From assembly GCA_033398695.1 (NCBI GenBank), contig CM065805.1, positions 72,446,762 through 72,510,761 on the forward strand: a stretch of DNA of 64,000 bases. The letters are read 5' to 3'. A program made the position numbers and the translations under genes. The stretch's first letter is position 1, and every line of letters begins with the position of its first letter. This stretch comes from Orobanche coerulescens (lineage: Eukaryota > Streptophyta > Magnoliopsida > Lamiales > Orobanchaceae). The notes beneath the pieces were generated by a model that ran no database searches, was not told the DNA's origin, and saw only the letters and a program-made list of their open reading frames with translations. Of the stretch, positions 46,175 to 57,592 are shown piece after piece.

Positions 46175-46866
46175 GATGTGGCCTTGATTTGTATTTTCCT
46201 TGTTTTTCGGACTGATGTTTTGACTCAGTCTGTATTGTAGTATTGTGGTTGTGAACCATTTATTATTGATCTATCTTGTTATGATAGATTTTGAGAATCT
46301 TGAGATTTGAGGTCGTGTGATGTGTTTTTCCTTCCTTTTTGGTGTTATACCCGAGATTTTGTAATAATCTGGGTAATTGTTCATTTCAATCCGAGACGCC
46401 GAGTCGTGAGGACTTGGGTGTGCAGTTGATATGGTCCTGAGGACTACTTGTGCGTTGTTATTTTCTTTTGTGTCGTAAGTCAGTGATTGCTTTGGCGTCC
46501 GATGCTGATGAGAACGGGGGAGTGTACACCGATGATTGTAGACATGTACAATGGGCGGCACCCGCGGGGTGTGTACGCCGGTGTTACTAGTCATGCGGTT
46601 GGTACGACTTCCTGGCTGGTCTCTAGCGGGAGAGTTATGTTTCGGCTGATCTCGCAGTTGGTTGAGTGTTTTTATCCCTTGTTTTTCGCCGTGTTCGGGC
46701 AGAGGAGACGCGGGAACCCGTGGGGTTGGCCCGATTACTCAGGCGAAGTAGTTCGCAGTGAGGAGTATTCCTGGAGATGTTGTTTTCTTATCCTGATGGA
46801 TAGTTCGTGCCCCGTGTTTTTGCACCCTGAGTTTCGGGGACGAAACTCTTTTTAAGGGGAGGAGTA
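46175..46866 (+). other. 3' untranslated part and polypurine tract of the gag-only Ty3 element
   Basis: No gene is seen in these 690 bp. They end with gtttcggggacgaaactctt, which contains the inverted pair gtttcg/cgaaac, then the purine tract tttaaggggaggagta (46851-46866) directly before the right LTR. The giant-LTR internal regions end in a shorter version of the same motif (gtttcgaggacgaaactt). Confidence 0.7.
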
Positions 46867-47076
46867 TGTAATATCCGGGGATAATTTTTTTTTCGTGTTA
46901 CTGTTGAGTTGTACGTATTCATTTGGAATTGTACAAGTGTTGTTGTTTTGGACTGATACAATGTATATTGTATTGGAATATTTCGGGATCGAAATATTAT
47001 ACTTGTCGTCGGGTTAGTTTCGTCGTTTGAATGTTGGTTGGAGAGTTTGGATTTTTGGCTAAGTACACTAGCCTTA

Positions 47077-47407
47077 ACGTACGCTATATGTGTAGACTTA
47101 CGTACGTTAAGGGTTGAGTATTACGTACGTTATGCCTGTAAGGTTACGTACGTAAGGCTTGGTAGGTGGCAGGAACCTTCCTCGTAGTCACTTTCGGCCA
47201 GTGGGTCCCGAGCATCTTCCGATCGGATCTCACTATTGCAGTCAACGTACCCTTACGTACGTTAAGAGGTGATCTCTACGTACGTAGTATAGGTCTTGTT
47301 AACGTACGTAATAAGTCCTTATTTACGTACGTTAAGGCCTTCGTATTTTAGTCCAGTTAGTTCTGGATTTTTCATTACGTACGTTAATGTCTTAGTATAG
47401 CGTACGT
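47077..47407 (+). promoter_or_regulatory. 23-bp-phased ACGTACGT array, right LTR of the gag-only Ty3 element
   Basis: Octamers start at 47077, 47100, 47123, 47146, 47255, 47278, 47302, 47325, 47377 and 47400. The final pair is split off by the nested insertion (47418 joined to 51480 onward, then 51503-51510). With the insertion removed, the end of the array is 23, 18, 24, close to the 23, 18, 23 of giant LTR B. Confidence 0.7.
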
Positions 47408-47414
47408 AATGCCT

Positions 47415-47419
47415 CTTAC
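47415..47419. repeat. target-site duplication CTTAC (left)
   Basis: CTTAC here and at 51476-51480 flank the 4.06-kb element. The target lies inside a TTACGTACG palindrome of the host LTR. Confidence 0.9.
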
Positions 47420-48636
47420 TGATACGAATCGGTCAACATCATCAAATACAAATTACCAATTCTCGCGCGCACGACGACTTCGTAGCAGTTTTAGTATTTT
47501 GCCCATAACTTTCTCGTCCGAAATCCGATTCAGGTGATTCAAGTGGCCATGGAAAGCTAAGAAAGAGAGCTACAAATCTTATGAAGACCATAGGACCAAA
47601 TTCGGACCCATTGTATCTCGGAAATGACAAAACCGACAGCATCATATTTGGTCCAAGATAATGAAGATATTCTTTCCTTCCCCACCTCACTAAAAAACGA
47701 TCCAAGCTTGAGATTTGATGAAGACTTTCATCAAATGTCTTCTTCATGTCATCTTCCATCAAGTCACCATCACCTAATAAAACCAAGGTTCATCATATTT
47801 TCCTTCCCCACAAAATCGGCCATATCATGCTTGAAAGGGACCCTTTGTCTTCATATCTTTCACAAGATAAGTGAAGATCACCTCCTTCCCCACCTTATTA
47901 GAAAATCGGCCATATTCCCCACCTTGAGAAAGACTTTCATCATGTCACCATCAAAGACCAAGATTGCTTCATCATGTCACCATCAAGACCAAGATTGCTT
48001 CATGTCTCTTTCACCTAATAACACCAAGATACTTGATATCTCACCTTTGATTTTCGGCCGAAATGTTAGTGCTAGGAAGTTTCCTTTTCTCGTTTTGTTG
48101 TATTTTCTTTCGATTGGAAACTACTATATATAGTAGTACTTGTAACATTTGTAAAATAATCTTGAATCTTGAAAGTAAAAAAACCTTGTATTTCTTTGAA
48201 ATATACGTTGAACGAGTTCAACAAAACCTTGGTTATTATTTCGACGCGTCTCGAGATTTTAACTTGATCAATTCTCAATAGGTCTTGGGAAGAGATTACT
48301 TTTATCGAGTTATAGGTCTAGTTCGATAAAACACATCCAAATCCGTATACACTACTACCTCACGGCCGAAATCCATTTAAGTTCGGCCACCCCTTGTATT
48401 TTCGAGTGACACTTTGATAATCGTCAAGACATAATAATCTTCCGTTGTATTTCATACGCATTACGTACGTAATTCGTATCATCTTCTTGTTCGATATTTT
48501 TTTATTGTTATATCCGATATTATTCACATACAAAATACATCCGAAAAACTCCATATTCGTAAAAGCCTTCCGCTATCATACACTTACATATACTCCGACC
48601 GATACGTATCCACCTCTCCCCGGATAATTCGTATCA
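47420..48636 (+). mobile_element. left LTR of the 4-kb element (1217 bp)
   Basis: It contains a TATA-like tatatata (about 48125) and one ttacgtacgtaa palindrome near 48463. An open frame of 169 codons (47624-48133) is present in both LTRs but resembles no known protein and is probably accidental. Confidence 0.9.
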
Positions 48637-48916
48637 TAAGTGGTATCGGAGCCCAAGGTCATCTCCTTGGGCGATTTATTCAACGATTTTTTTTTTTTTG
48701 TTGTTGAGATTAGAGCAGTCGGAAGAAAACAAAGTTTCCCGTGGATTCGACCGTTGGATCATTACGAAATTTTGACAAAGGTAAGCCAACTCATTGAACT
48801 ACAGTCTGAACGGTGGAGATCAGATTCTTTGATCATCTTCTTGGTTCATTCTTCACGGATTTCTTGGAAAATTTTCTGTCCGATTTCTTGTCAAGAACTA
48901 TCTCTTGATTCTTGTT
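48637..48916 (+). other. PBS and leader of the 4-kb element
   Basis: The PBS TGGTATCGGAGC is at 48641-48652. The rest is a T-rich leader with no gene. Confidence 0.75.
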
Positions 48917-50000
48917 ATGGATTTCTCCGAGCTCGATTTCTTGATGACACTCCGTGATGCACTAAACGGCTTCTGAGACAACGTATGCAAGAAAAAGCGA
49001 GACGATGCCAACAATATTGATTTCTTGGCCCAATTCCGCGACATACAGGAATTTCACGGAGTTAGTAATCCAAATGCGTGCATAGATTTGCTTCGTGCTT
49101 GTGAGGTTCACTCGGACTTCAAGGCCGCCCGATCAACCGCGCGTTTATTTGGTGACAAAGCGCCTCCGCGATGGCGCCGCCTTACAGTGGCAAAAATTGA
49201 AAGCAGATCCGTTCACAACAACGTAAGCCTAAAATTACAGTTGGCTTAAATTCAAAAATGTTTCAATCAAAGGTTCAAATCCCCATCTTACCACCAATCC
49301 TTCGACGCCCCACCACCGGCATTCGATCTAAGGCCTTCCTCCATCAAGGAATTCCCAACAGAATCTTTTTTCGATGAAGACAATGTCCCTACGGTCATTT
49401 TCAAAGAAGTAGGCAGACAGAGTTTTCAACGGAGCAATTCAACGAAGAAGGTGAGTTGAGCCGTGTATCCCTAGTTGACGAACCCGGATCTTGCTACTTT
49501 GATCATAGGCCAGTTGGTTGCGTTGGCCAAATTGACCAAAACGGACCAAATTATTTTAATGGTGAGGAGCCTTTTTGTGTCATGGAAATTGGGTCGGGTT
49601 ATGATGGACCACCAATATTTGATACAGAATCAGATGACAAAGAGGACCCCATGATTGATCTCGAGCTTCCCATTTTTGAAGAATCTCCTGCAGCATTTTT
49701 TGATGACAAAGAAGATGATGGTTGGAGTCGAACTGCCCTATCGGAGCAAAGTGGGTCGTATGACTTTGTTGCGATGCAAGCGAGCCTAGTGGATTAATTT
49801 TTGATGAGACATTATTGGAGGAGCCGAATAATTTTGAAACGGAGAGTTGGTCAGATTGCGACGGACCGCCAACATTTGATAAGGAACCAGTTGATGAAGA
49901 GGACTCCGCAATAAATTCTGTATTGGCCATTTTCGATGGTGAACCCGATATGGAATTATCAGTGTTTCCAGTGCGGAGGAGGAACCCGATGTGGAGTTAA
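48917..50000 (+). pseudogene. gag-like remnants of the 4-kb element
   Basis: From the ATG at 48917 a frame reads MDFSELDFLMTLRDALNGF, a stop, then AQFRDIQEFHGVSNPNACID and LLRACEVHSDFKAARSTARL to 49249. The order (FHG, a cysteine helix, then a W-containing segment) recalls plant retrotransposon gag, but the match is weak. From 49456 to 50000, in two frames, acidic repeats such as GPPIFDTESDDKEDPMIDLE occur, like the gag-pol linkers of some gypsy elements. No protease, RT or integrase is visible. Confidence 0.4.
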
Positions 50001-50259
50001 CCGTGTGTCCCATTTCTGATATCCACTCATGTCATGATATCGGTATTACCTGGCGGAGTAATTATTATTATTTTATTAATAATGATAGTTATTTTGTTGG
50101 TGATTCTCGAGGGGGCCCCACTACCTATCGTCTAAAGATTTTGGGTCATGTACGTACTGCGGATATCTTCGAGATCAAATACTTAGAGGCGTTAGTTAAT
50201 TATCTTGGTGACGAAGGGAGTTCGGAATTGAGGACAATTCCCTTTAAAGAGAGAGGGTA
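50001..50259 (+). other. 3' internal tail and polypurine tract of the 4-kb element
   Basis: No convincing gene. It ends with the purine run taaagagagagggta (50245-50259) directly before the right LTR. Confidence 0.65.
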
Positions 50260-51475
50260 TGATACGAATCGGTCAACATCATCAAATACAAATTACCAAT
50301 TCTCGCGCGCACGACGACTTCGTAGCAGTTTTAGTATTTTGCCCATAACTTTCTCGTCCGAAATCCGATTCAGGTGATTAAAGTGGCCATGGAAAGCTAA
50401 GAAAGAGAGCTACAAATCTTATGAAGACCATAGGACCAAATTCGGACCCATTGTATCTCGGAAATGACAAAACCGACAGCATCATATTTGGTCCAAGATA
50501 ATGAAGATATTCTTTCCTTCCCCACCTCACTAAAAAACGATCCAAGCTTGAGATTTGATGAAGACTTTCATCAAATGTCTTCTTCATGTCATCTTCCATC
50601 AAGTCACCATCACCTAATAAAACCAAGGTTCATCATATTTTCCTTCCCCACAAAATCGGCCATATCATGCTTGAAAGGGACCCTTTGTCTTCATATCTTT
50701 CACAAGATAAGTGAAGATCACCTCCTTCCCCACCTTATTAGAAAATCGGCCATATTCCCCACCTTGAGAAAGACTTTCATCATGTCACCATCAAAGACCA
50801 AGATTGCTTCATCATGTCACCATCAAGACCAAGATTGCTTCATGTCTCTTTCACCTAATAACACCAAGATACTTGATATCTCACCTTTGATTTTCGGCCG
50901 AAATGTTAGTGCTAGGAAGTTTCCTTTTCTCGTTTTGTTGTATTTTCTTTCGGTTGGAAACTACTATATATAGTAGTACTTGTAACATTTGTAAAATAAT
51001 CTTGAATCTTGAAAGTAAAAAAACCTTGTATTTCTTTGAAATATACGTTGAACGAGTTCAACAAAACCTTGGTTATTATTTCGACGCGTCTCGAGATTTT
51101 AACTTGATCAATTCTCAATAGGTCTTGGGAAGAGATTACTTTTATCGAGTTATAGGTCTAGTTCGATAAAACACATCCAAATCCGTATACACTACTACCT
51201 CACGGCCGAAATCCATTTAAGTTCGGCCACCCCTTGTATTTTCGAGTGACACTTTGATAATCGTCAAGACATAATAATCTTCCGTTGTATTTCATACGCA
51301 TTACGTACGTAATTCGTATCATCTTCTTGTTCGATATTTTTTATTGTTATATCCGATATTATTCACATACAAAATACATCCGAAAAACTCCATATTCGTA
51401 AAAGCCTTCCGCTATCATACACTTACATATACTCCGACCGATACGTATCCACCTCTCCCCGGATAATTCGTATCA
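50260..51475 (+). mobile_element. right LTR of the 4-kb element (1216 bp)
   Basis: Nearly identical to the left LTR, ending attcgtatca at 51475 and followed by the second CTTAC. Confidence 0.9.
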
Positions 51476-52960
51476 CTTACGTACGTTAACCATAAGTGTA
51501 TAACGTACGTAACGAATTGGTCAGTCTATTTATCTTGGTTTCGTCTTTCATTTCCTCACGAACCAAAACACATTTCCTCTCCCTAGAATCGTCCATTTGG
51601 ACTTGTTATTAATGTTTAGCCTCTTCCAACTCGATCTTGATCATCCTAGCTTGGATTGAAGCTTGAAGTTGGAAGCTTGTTGATGCTCCTTTGGTGTTTG
51701 GAGGCTTCTTCTTGTTCTTCTTTGGTAAGTTCCCTCAATCTCTTGTTCTTCTAGTGATTTTCGAGTTGTTGTTGTTTTCTTCGGGTATTGTTTGAGTCAT
51801 GGAGTATATCATGATTCTTCGTGGTTTTGATAAACTTTTGATGAAGAACATGTTGGTATAGCTTGAGTATGATTATGTTCTTGATGTGTTAGATTGTTGG
51901 GAGGTTTTTAATCATGTCTAGGAAAGATTATGTTAAGATTGCTATATGATTAACATAGTCTTGAGATGATTATTATTGTTGGTGGTGTTCTTGTAAGATT
52001 TTAACCATTTTAGTAAGGATTTATGATGATCCAGGAGGTGATTATCATAATTTGAAAATGGTTGAGTGAATCTTGTGGTTTAATCCGAATTCATGAGGTT
52101 ATGATGAAGGATTTTTATTTCAAACATCATGGTTATTGAGTTGATGATGTTCTTGGGGTGATAATGATAATATTGATAATATTATCATTGTAGGAGGATC
52201 AATTTGATGATATTGGTGATATTATCACTTTGAGATGTTTGTTTTGATGATTGTTCTTAAATGAATCTTGTTGAATGGATTTCACAAGTGTTAAGAACGT
52301 AATGATCATGTTAATTGATCATCGAGGTGTTGGAGAATGTTAGAATTCATAATTGAGAACTATGATATCAGTTCGTGCGGTGTGATCGATTCGTGTTTGA
52401 ATCGGGCTTTGTCTTTCTCGTTGTTTTCTATTGATTTTGTGTTTTTGAATGAATCATTTTCATTCAAGGTTGTTCGAGTGTTTGTGATCGTCGGGAGGCG
52501 CCGTTCGTCATTTCGTGCCAGGACGTTGATCGTGGAAGGACTTTCTCGCCTTCGGTTTGAGGCAAGTTTTATACTTGTACTGGTCAATGAGATTAATGTT
52601 ATCATATATGTGTATGAATGTATTGTATCATTTCGAGACTTAGTCTCTCCGTGGTTTGTTGATATTGGGGAATTGTTTGATGCAATACCCTTTGGCAATT
52701 ATGCTAGATGTTATTGTTATTCGTTATCGGCCGGTTTAAGGCATTGAGATTCTTATTGTCGATAGCCGGTTCGCGGCATCGATGTATCGATTATTATTGT
52801 TGACGTTAATGTCGTTCTGAGGCATCGTTGAATCGTTATTATCGAATTGGAACTGTTGCTATGATGTTGCATTGGCCGATGGAAGGCGTTTGATATATTC
52901 GTTTATCATATCTGTTTCGGTGGTCGGTTTAAGATGCCGGGACATCCATTCTACCGTATC

Positions 52961-53350
52961 ATTGTGTATCGATTGACCGTTCTAAGGTAATCAATGTATT
53001 TAATTGGGATTATCGAAGATAATTCCCATCCGTTGTATCATTGGTTATCGATTAACCGTTCTAAGGTAATCGATGTATTTAATTGGGATTATCGAAGATA
53101 ATTCCCATCCGTGTATCATTGGTTATCGATTGACCGTTCTAAGGTAATCGATGTATTTAATTGGGATTATCGAAGATAATTCCCATCCATTGTATCATTG
53201 GTTACCGATTAACCGTTCTAAGGTAATCTATGTATTTAATTGGGATTATCGAAGATAGTTCCCATCCATTGTATCATTGTGATCGATTGGCCATTCCAAG
53301 GCAGTCGAGGTATTTGAATTGGGACCGCCGTGGACGGTGCCCATCCATGA
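52961..53350. repeat. 78-bp tandem repeats in right LTR
   Basis: Counterpart of 42697-43085, with the same number of units. Confidence 0.85.
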
Positions 53351-53630
53351 GTTGTTGTTGTCGTGTTGGCCGACTCAAGGCAGCACGCTATTATTCTTGT
53401 GAATTTGGTAGTCTTGGGATCGTTACTATTGTGATTGATTGTGTTTTGGAGGCTAGTCTCGGCTAGTGCTCGATGGGTAAGTTTGGGGCTTGAACCTTCG
53501 CGGTTGGTTTCCCAACACCTACGATTCGATGGGTCACGGTCACCGGGTGATCTCATTATGGGTAAGTCTGGGGCTTGAACCTTCGCGGTTGGTTTCCCGG
53601 CACCTGCAATTCACGGTCATTGGATGACCT

Positions 53631-53830
53631 CATTGTGATACGGCTTCGTGCCGTGGCCGGCCCTCATTGTGATACGGCCGTGCCGTGGCCGGCCCTCATT
53701 GTGATACGGCCGTGCCGTGGCTTCGGCCCTCATTGTGATACGGCCGTGCCGTGGCCGGCCCTCATTGTGATACGGCCGTGCCGTGGCCGGCCCTCATTGT
53801 GATACGGCTTCATGCCGTGGCTCGGCCCTC
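53631..53830. repeat. 36-bp minisatellite in right LTR, with recurrent TT loss
   Basis: Counterpart of 43371-43558. In most units cggcttcgtgccg is cggccgtgccg and ggcttcggcc is ggccggcc: the same TT is missing at most sites. Confidence 0.8.
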
Positions 53831-54657
53831 ATTATTCTGACTTGGTGTTTGGCTTCGCCATTGTGGTTATTAATGACTTGGTGAGTGACATTCAGGGTAT
53901 TATGATGATAAACAGCTTCAGGCTGTTCGGCTGTTAAGGCCATTGTGATGTATCGGTATTTCCGTTGGAGCTTTCGGGCATTGTGATCCTTATTTATTTC
54001 AGCGTTGGTTTGATTTACTTTCGGGTAATGTATTGTTGTGTTCTGTATTGATGATTCGCCGTTGGGCACTTATGTTCTAACCTGTTGAGCAGGTATCGAT
54101 CGGATGCCGTGGGCATAGTATTCCACGAATGCTCGATTCTTACTTTGGTTTGTGAGCATCTCGTATTACCATTATTATACTATTCATTCTGCTTTTTGGA
54201 TGCATATCATGTTGTACATGTATTTGATAATCATTATCTGGATGGCTGACCCCGTGGGGGCGGAACATGTTTTCATGTTTTAGGTGTTTGCGAGGAGAGA
54301 GTTGAGACACAGGGGCATGACGGTGGCGACGAGGCATTCAAGCGATACTAGTCCGAGATGTTTTGGTGTCCATGTCAGTCAGGCAGTTGGAGTACTCCAG
54401 TTTTGTCAGTTATTATCATTCTGTATTATCCGAGCAAGGCTCGTGGAGGTCGTTGTATTTTATTTGGGTCATGTAGGCCCACTGTTGTCATTGAAATTCC
54501 ATATCGGAATATTATGTTGGATGTCAGTGTAGGGATTGTGATTCCCCTTTTGGTCAGTTAGTTGTATTTTTGGTCGTGATAGCCTGGTGGATCTCCTGGT
54601 GTGGGGTCCACGGCACTGTTATAACCCAATAGGATTTGGGGGTGTTACAGTGTTACA

Positions 54658-55050
54658 GAAGATGGTATCGGAGCTTTGGGTTTCGTAAAACCCGGGCATG
54701 TGTGTTATGTGGCTCTACCGGTGCGGTAGTAGCGTGACTTTTGAAAATGATTTTCTGACTTTTGAGTCAAACCAATTTTGGAGGTTTCAAAATTTTTGAA
54801 ATATTTTCAAATTGCTGTATTTTCGATGCTGGTGTGTTGTTAGTGTGTTGAGACTTTGTATGGGAGTCGTATGCTCGTATCATGGAAGATCATCGACTTC
54901 ACGGACCTATAAGTATGTTCTTTCAGTTATTTCAGTTTTGATGATGATTATTTGAGTATGGTGTCGTGATTTTGAGATATTTCAGGATTGAGATATTGAT
55001 TATGACAGGTGTTGAGTTTCGAGGACGAAACTTATTTAAGTGGGTATATA
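54658..55050 (+). mobile_element. internal region D of the giant-LTR element (393 bp)
   Basis: PBS TGGTATCGGAGC at its start, atttaagtgggtatata at its end, no ORF. It directly follows the last bases of LTR C. Confidence 0.85.
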
Positions 55051-55417
55051 TGTAATATCCTAGAATTTTACTATGAATTTTTCGTATTATTTGATCTGGG
55101 ATGTACTGTACAGAGTGGGACCGACATGATATGAGTGGATAATTTTGGAAATCATGACAGTCGTGCCAGTATGTCTATCGAGGTTATTTTGATTCTAGGA
55201 TATTACATGCTTGGTGTGTTTTTCGATGTCGGATATACCGTATGAGTATTTGTATGATTTCCGTACTTGGTCGACAGTTGTATTCGAGGTATCGTGCATC
55301 AGAAGTATCATATGAGAATGATATCGGAACGAGCATATGTATTCAGTATGTCGCGTGTACGTATTCAGTATATTGAGATGACAAACAGGAGCAAAATAGC
55401 TAAGTATGAAAGCCATT

Positions 55418-55808
55418 ACGTACGTTATATGTTGGAGATTACGTATGTAGCTAGTTAATCTTAACGTACGTTAAGCTGCGTACATTACGTACGTTAAGAA
55501 TGGAATCAGCGGGTCCGAGCTGTGGTCGGCAGGTGGGCCCAGTGTTGTCTGCTTTCGGCGCAGGATGTGGACAGGTGAGTCAACCTCGGCATTACGTAAT
55601 CTATGCATGGCATATTACGTACGTAATATGGGTTGATACTGTAGCAAGTCAACCATTACATTACGTACGCTACAGTGATGCTATTACGTACGTAACGCAA
55701 GGTGCAAAATAGTACAGTTTACCCTGGATGATGATTACGTACGCTATATAGGACATATAACGTACGTTAAAGGCCTTACGTATGTTAACGTTGGGACTTA
55801 ACGTACGT
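55418..55808 (+). promoter_or_regulatory. 23-bp-phased ACGTACGT array in LTR D
   Basis: Same layout as LTR B, from 55418 to the octamer at 55801-55808; one site is changed (attacgtaatct near 55593). Confidence 0.7.
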
Positions 55809-55824
55809 AACGATATGCACAGTT

Positions 55825-55831
55825 TATAAAA
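55825..55831 (+). promoter_or_regulatory. TATA box of LTR D
   Basis: TATAAAA at the same place as in LTRs B and C. Confidence 0.65.
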
Positions 55832-57390
55832 TAAGAATGGGACTTTCATTTCCTCACGTAAGAAAACACATATCCTCCTCCGTCCCTCTTCACTCTCAAA
55901 CCCATTTCAGACCCTCATACCCTTGTTAAGACTTTGATAAGGATGATCGGAAGCTTGAAACTTGGAGTTCTTGGAGTTTTGGAAGTGTTTGATTGTGTTA
56001 TTCATCTTCAAAAGGTATGTTGATGAACTCTACTCCTTGAATTCGGATTTTGATGTTAGTGTTGATGTTCTTCTTCGTATGAAGATGATTATGGTATTGT
56101 TGTTACGATTCTTGAGGATATATGAACTATATGTTGAAGGAAGATGATGATATGTTGGTTTTTGTCTTGAATATGTTGACTATGATTATAGAATCATGTT
56201 GTTCTTGGTGATCTTGGTAGTATTACTTCGATTCTTGATGTTAGGAGGATCGTATGTTGGAGAATATGATGATACATACCTTGGATTATGGATTAGATGA
56301 TGGTTAGATGTTAGAACACATTGAATTACGTCGTTTTGTTGGCTTCAAACGTGATTATAGATTAATTCATGTTCTTGAAGAATTCTTGAATGATATATGT
56401 CCGTAAATTGGAAGGATTGCGGTTAATTTTGGTATATGATTATTGATGATAGCCGTAATTGTATTCCTATGAATTTGCAAGAATGAGCCATGTTAATCCG
56501 AATTTAAGATTGAAGTCGGAACCGTGAATGTTGTAGATGTTGGTAGAACTATTGATTATCAAAATTCGGCTTGTATTCGTATTGTTAAGAGTTGATTTGG
56601 ATTGGTTTCGCATGATCGAGATACCGTCGAGTTTGATTGGTTGGTCATATCGGTTATTGATTGTTATTGAACGTATCGTTAATTGATTATTTCATTAGGT
56701 TGCGTTTAGTGATCGTTGGTGCTAACCGTTGTACTGCGGATGAGTCAGGGCTGCGGAGCTTGTAGATGAAGACGACGGGACTAGTAACAACTTCATCGTA
56801 TCAGTATCGAGGCAAGTTATGCTTGCTCAGTTCATAATGTTAATAAATGATTTCGTTGTCATTTCATTTATGATTCATATAGCAATGGCATTATGGAATA
56901 TATGAATTGCCGGAATGGTGGTATGTATGGTATTTTTGGACTAAGATAAATCATAATGTATATGATTTTAAGGATGTCTAGTGGAAATGGGAACGTGAAT
57001 TATAATTTCGTCTATTGCATGAAAAGTTGGATATCAAGGTTAATTATCGTGTCGATGTTGAACTCGGGATGGTGGTTTGGTATTAGTTATGGACTGTACT
57101 TCATTTTGGATTGTCGGATAAACCGTGTATTCATTCAGGGCGGTTGGTCGTGGAAAGGTTAGCGTCTCCAGCTTGAGGTAAATTAATATTGTTAGATTAT
57201 GATAATCATCATGTTGCATTATTGCATGTGTGTGTTGATATTTCATGCGGTGAATGTGCACCATTGTTTGTTACGTTTTGTGAAGTGCTCTTTCTTTGAG
57301 CCGTAATCTGTGGGGCCGATGTGTTGGGGATAAAACCTGTATGGTACCCTAATAAAAATGTGTTAGGGGATAAGACCTAAATGCCACCTA

Positions 57391-57592
57391 TGTCCGGAGT
57401 ATTCCTGAGTAGATGCTTCCGTGACCCTCGGCTGCTGCCTTGGGAGTTTATGTGATATTGTCAGGTATTCTGAGTAGATGCTTAGTGACCCTCATTTCTT
57501 GCCTTGGGAGTTTATGTGATATTGTCCGGAGTATTCCTGAGTAGATGCTTCCGTGACCCTTGGCTGCTGCCTTGGGAGTTTATGTGCTATTA
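57391..57592. repeat. three 68-bp tandem repeats in LTR D
   Basis: Same unit as in the other giant LTRs; the middle copy has several small deletions. Confidence 0.8.

Larger units (their letters stand above)
47420..51475 (+). mobile_element. young non-autonomous LTR element (4056 bp)
   Basis: LTRs 47420-48636 and 50260-51475 begin TGATACGAATCGG and end CGTATCA, with a 5-bp TSD CTTAC. The two LTRs differ at only a few positions by eye (for example 47540 region C/A, the attgg/ggttgg change near 48115 and a T-run length), so insertion is recent. The 1.62-kb internal region has a tRNA-Met-type PBS and gag-like scraps but no pol. Confidence 0.9.
40664..54649 (+). mobile_element. gag-only Ty3/gypsy element (TR-GAG-like) with a nested insertion
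   Basis: LTRs at 40664-44377 and 46867-54649 (the right one about 3.72 kb after removing the nested element), 5-bp target duplicate GTGTT on both sides, PBS TGGTATCAGAGC, PPT tttaaggggaggagta. The 2.49-kb internal region encodes only a gag remnant: no protease, RT or integrase is visible. Gag-only elements with terminal repeats (TR-GAG) are known in plants and depend on pol supplied elsewhere. LTR ends and flanking tracts match the Tekay/Del-like style, also seen in the giant-LTR family. Confidence 0.88.
46867..54649 (+). mobile_element. right LTR of the gag-only Ty3 element, split by a 4.06-kb element
   Basis: It starts TGTAATATCCGGGG and ends GGGGGTGTTACA. Parts are 46867-47419 and 51476-54649 (51476-51480 being the duplicated target). 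The two LTRs of this element are very similar, with differences concentrated in the palindrome array and in the 36-bp minisatellite (53631-53830). Confidence 0.9.

Noticed and set aside
47624..48133. 169-codon ORF present in both LTRs of the 4-kb element
   Set aside because: Identity between copies only reflects recent LTR duplication; the composition is Ser/His/Phe-rich from a simple-sequence region and no known domain is visible.
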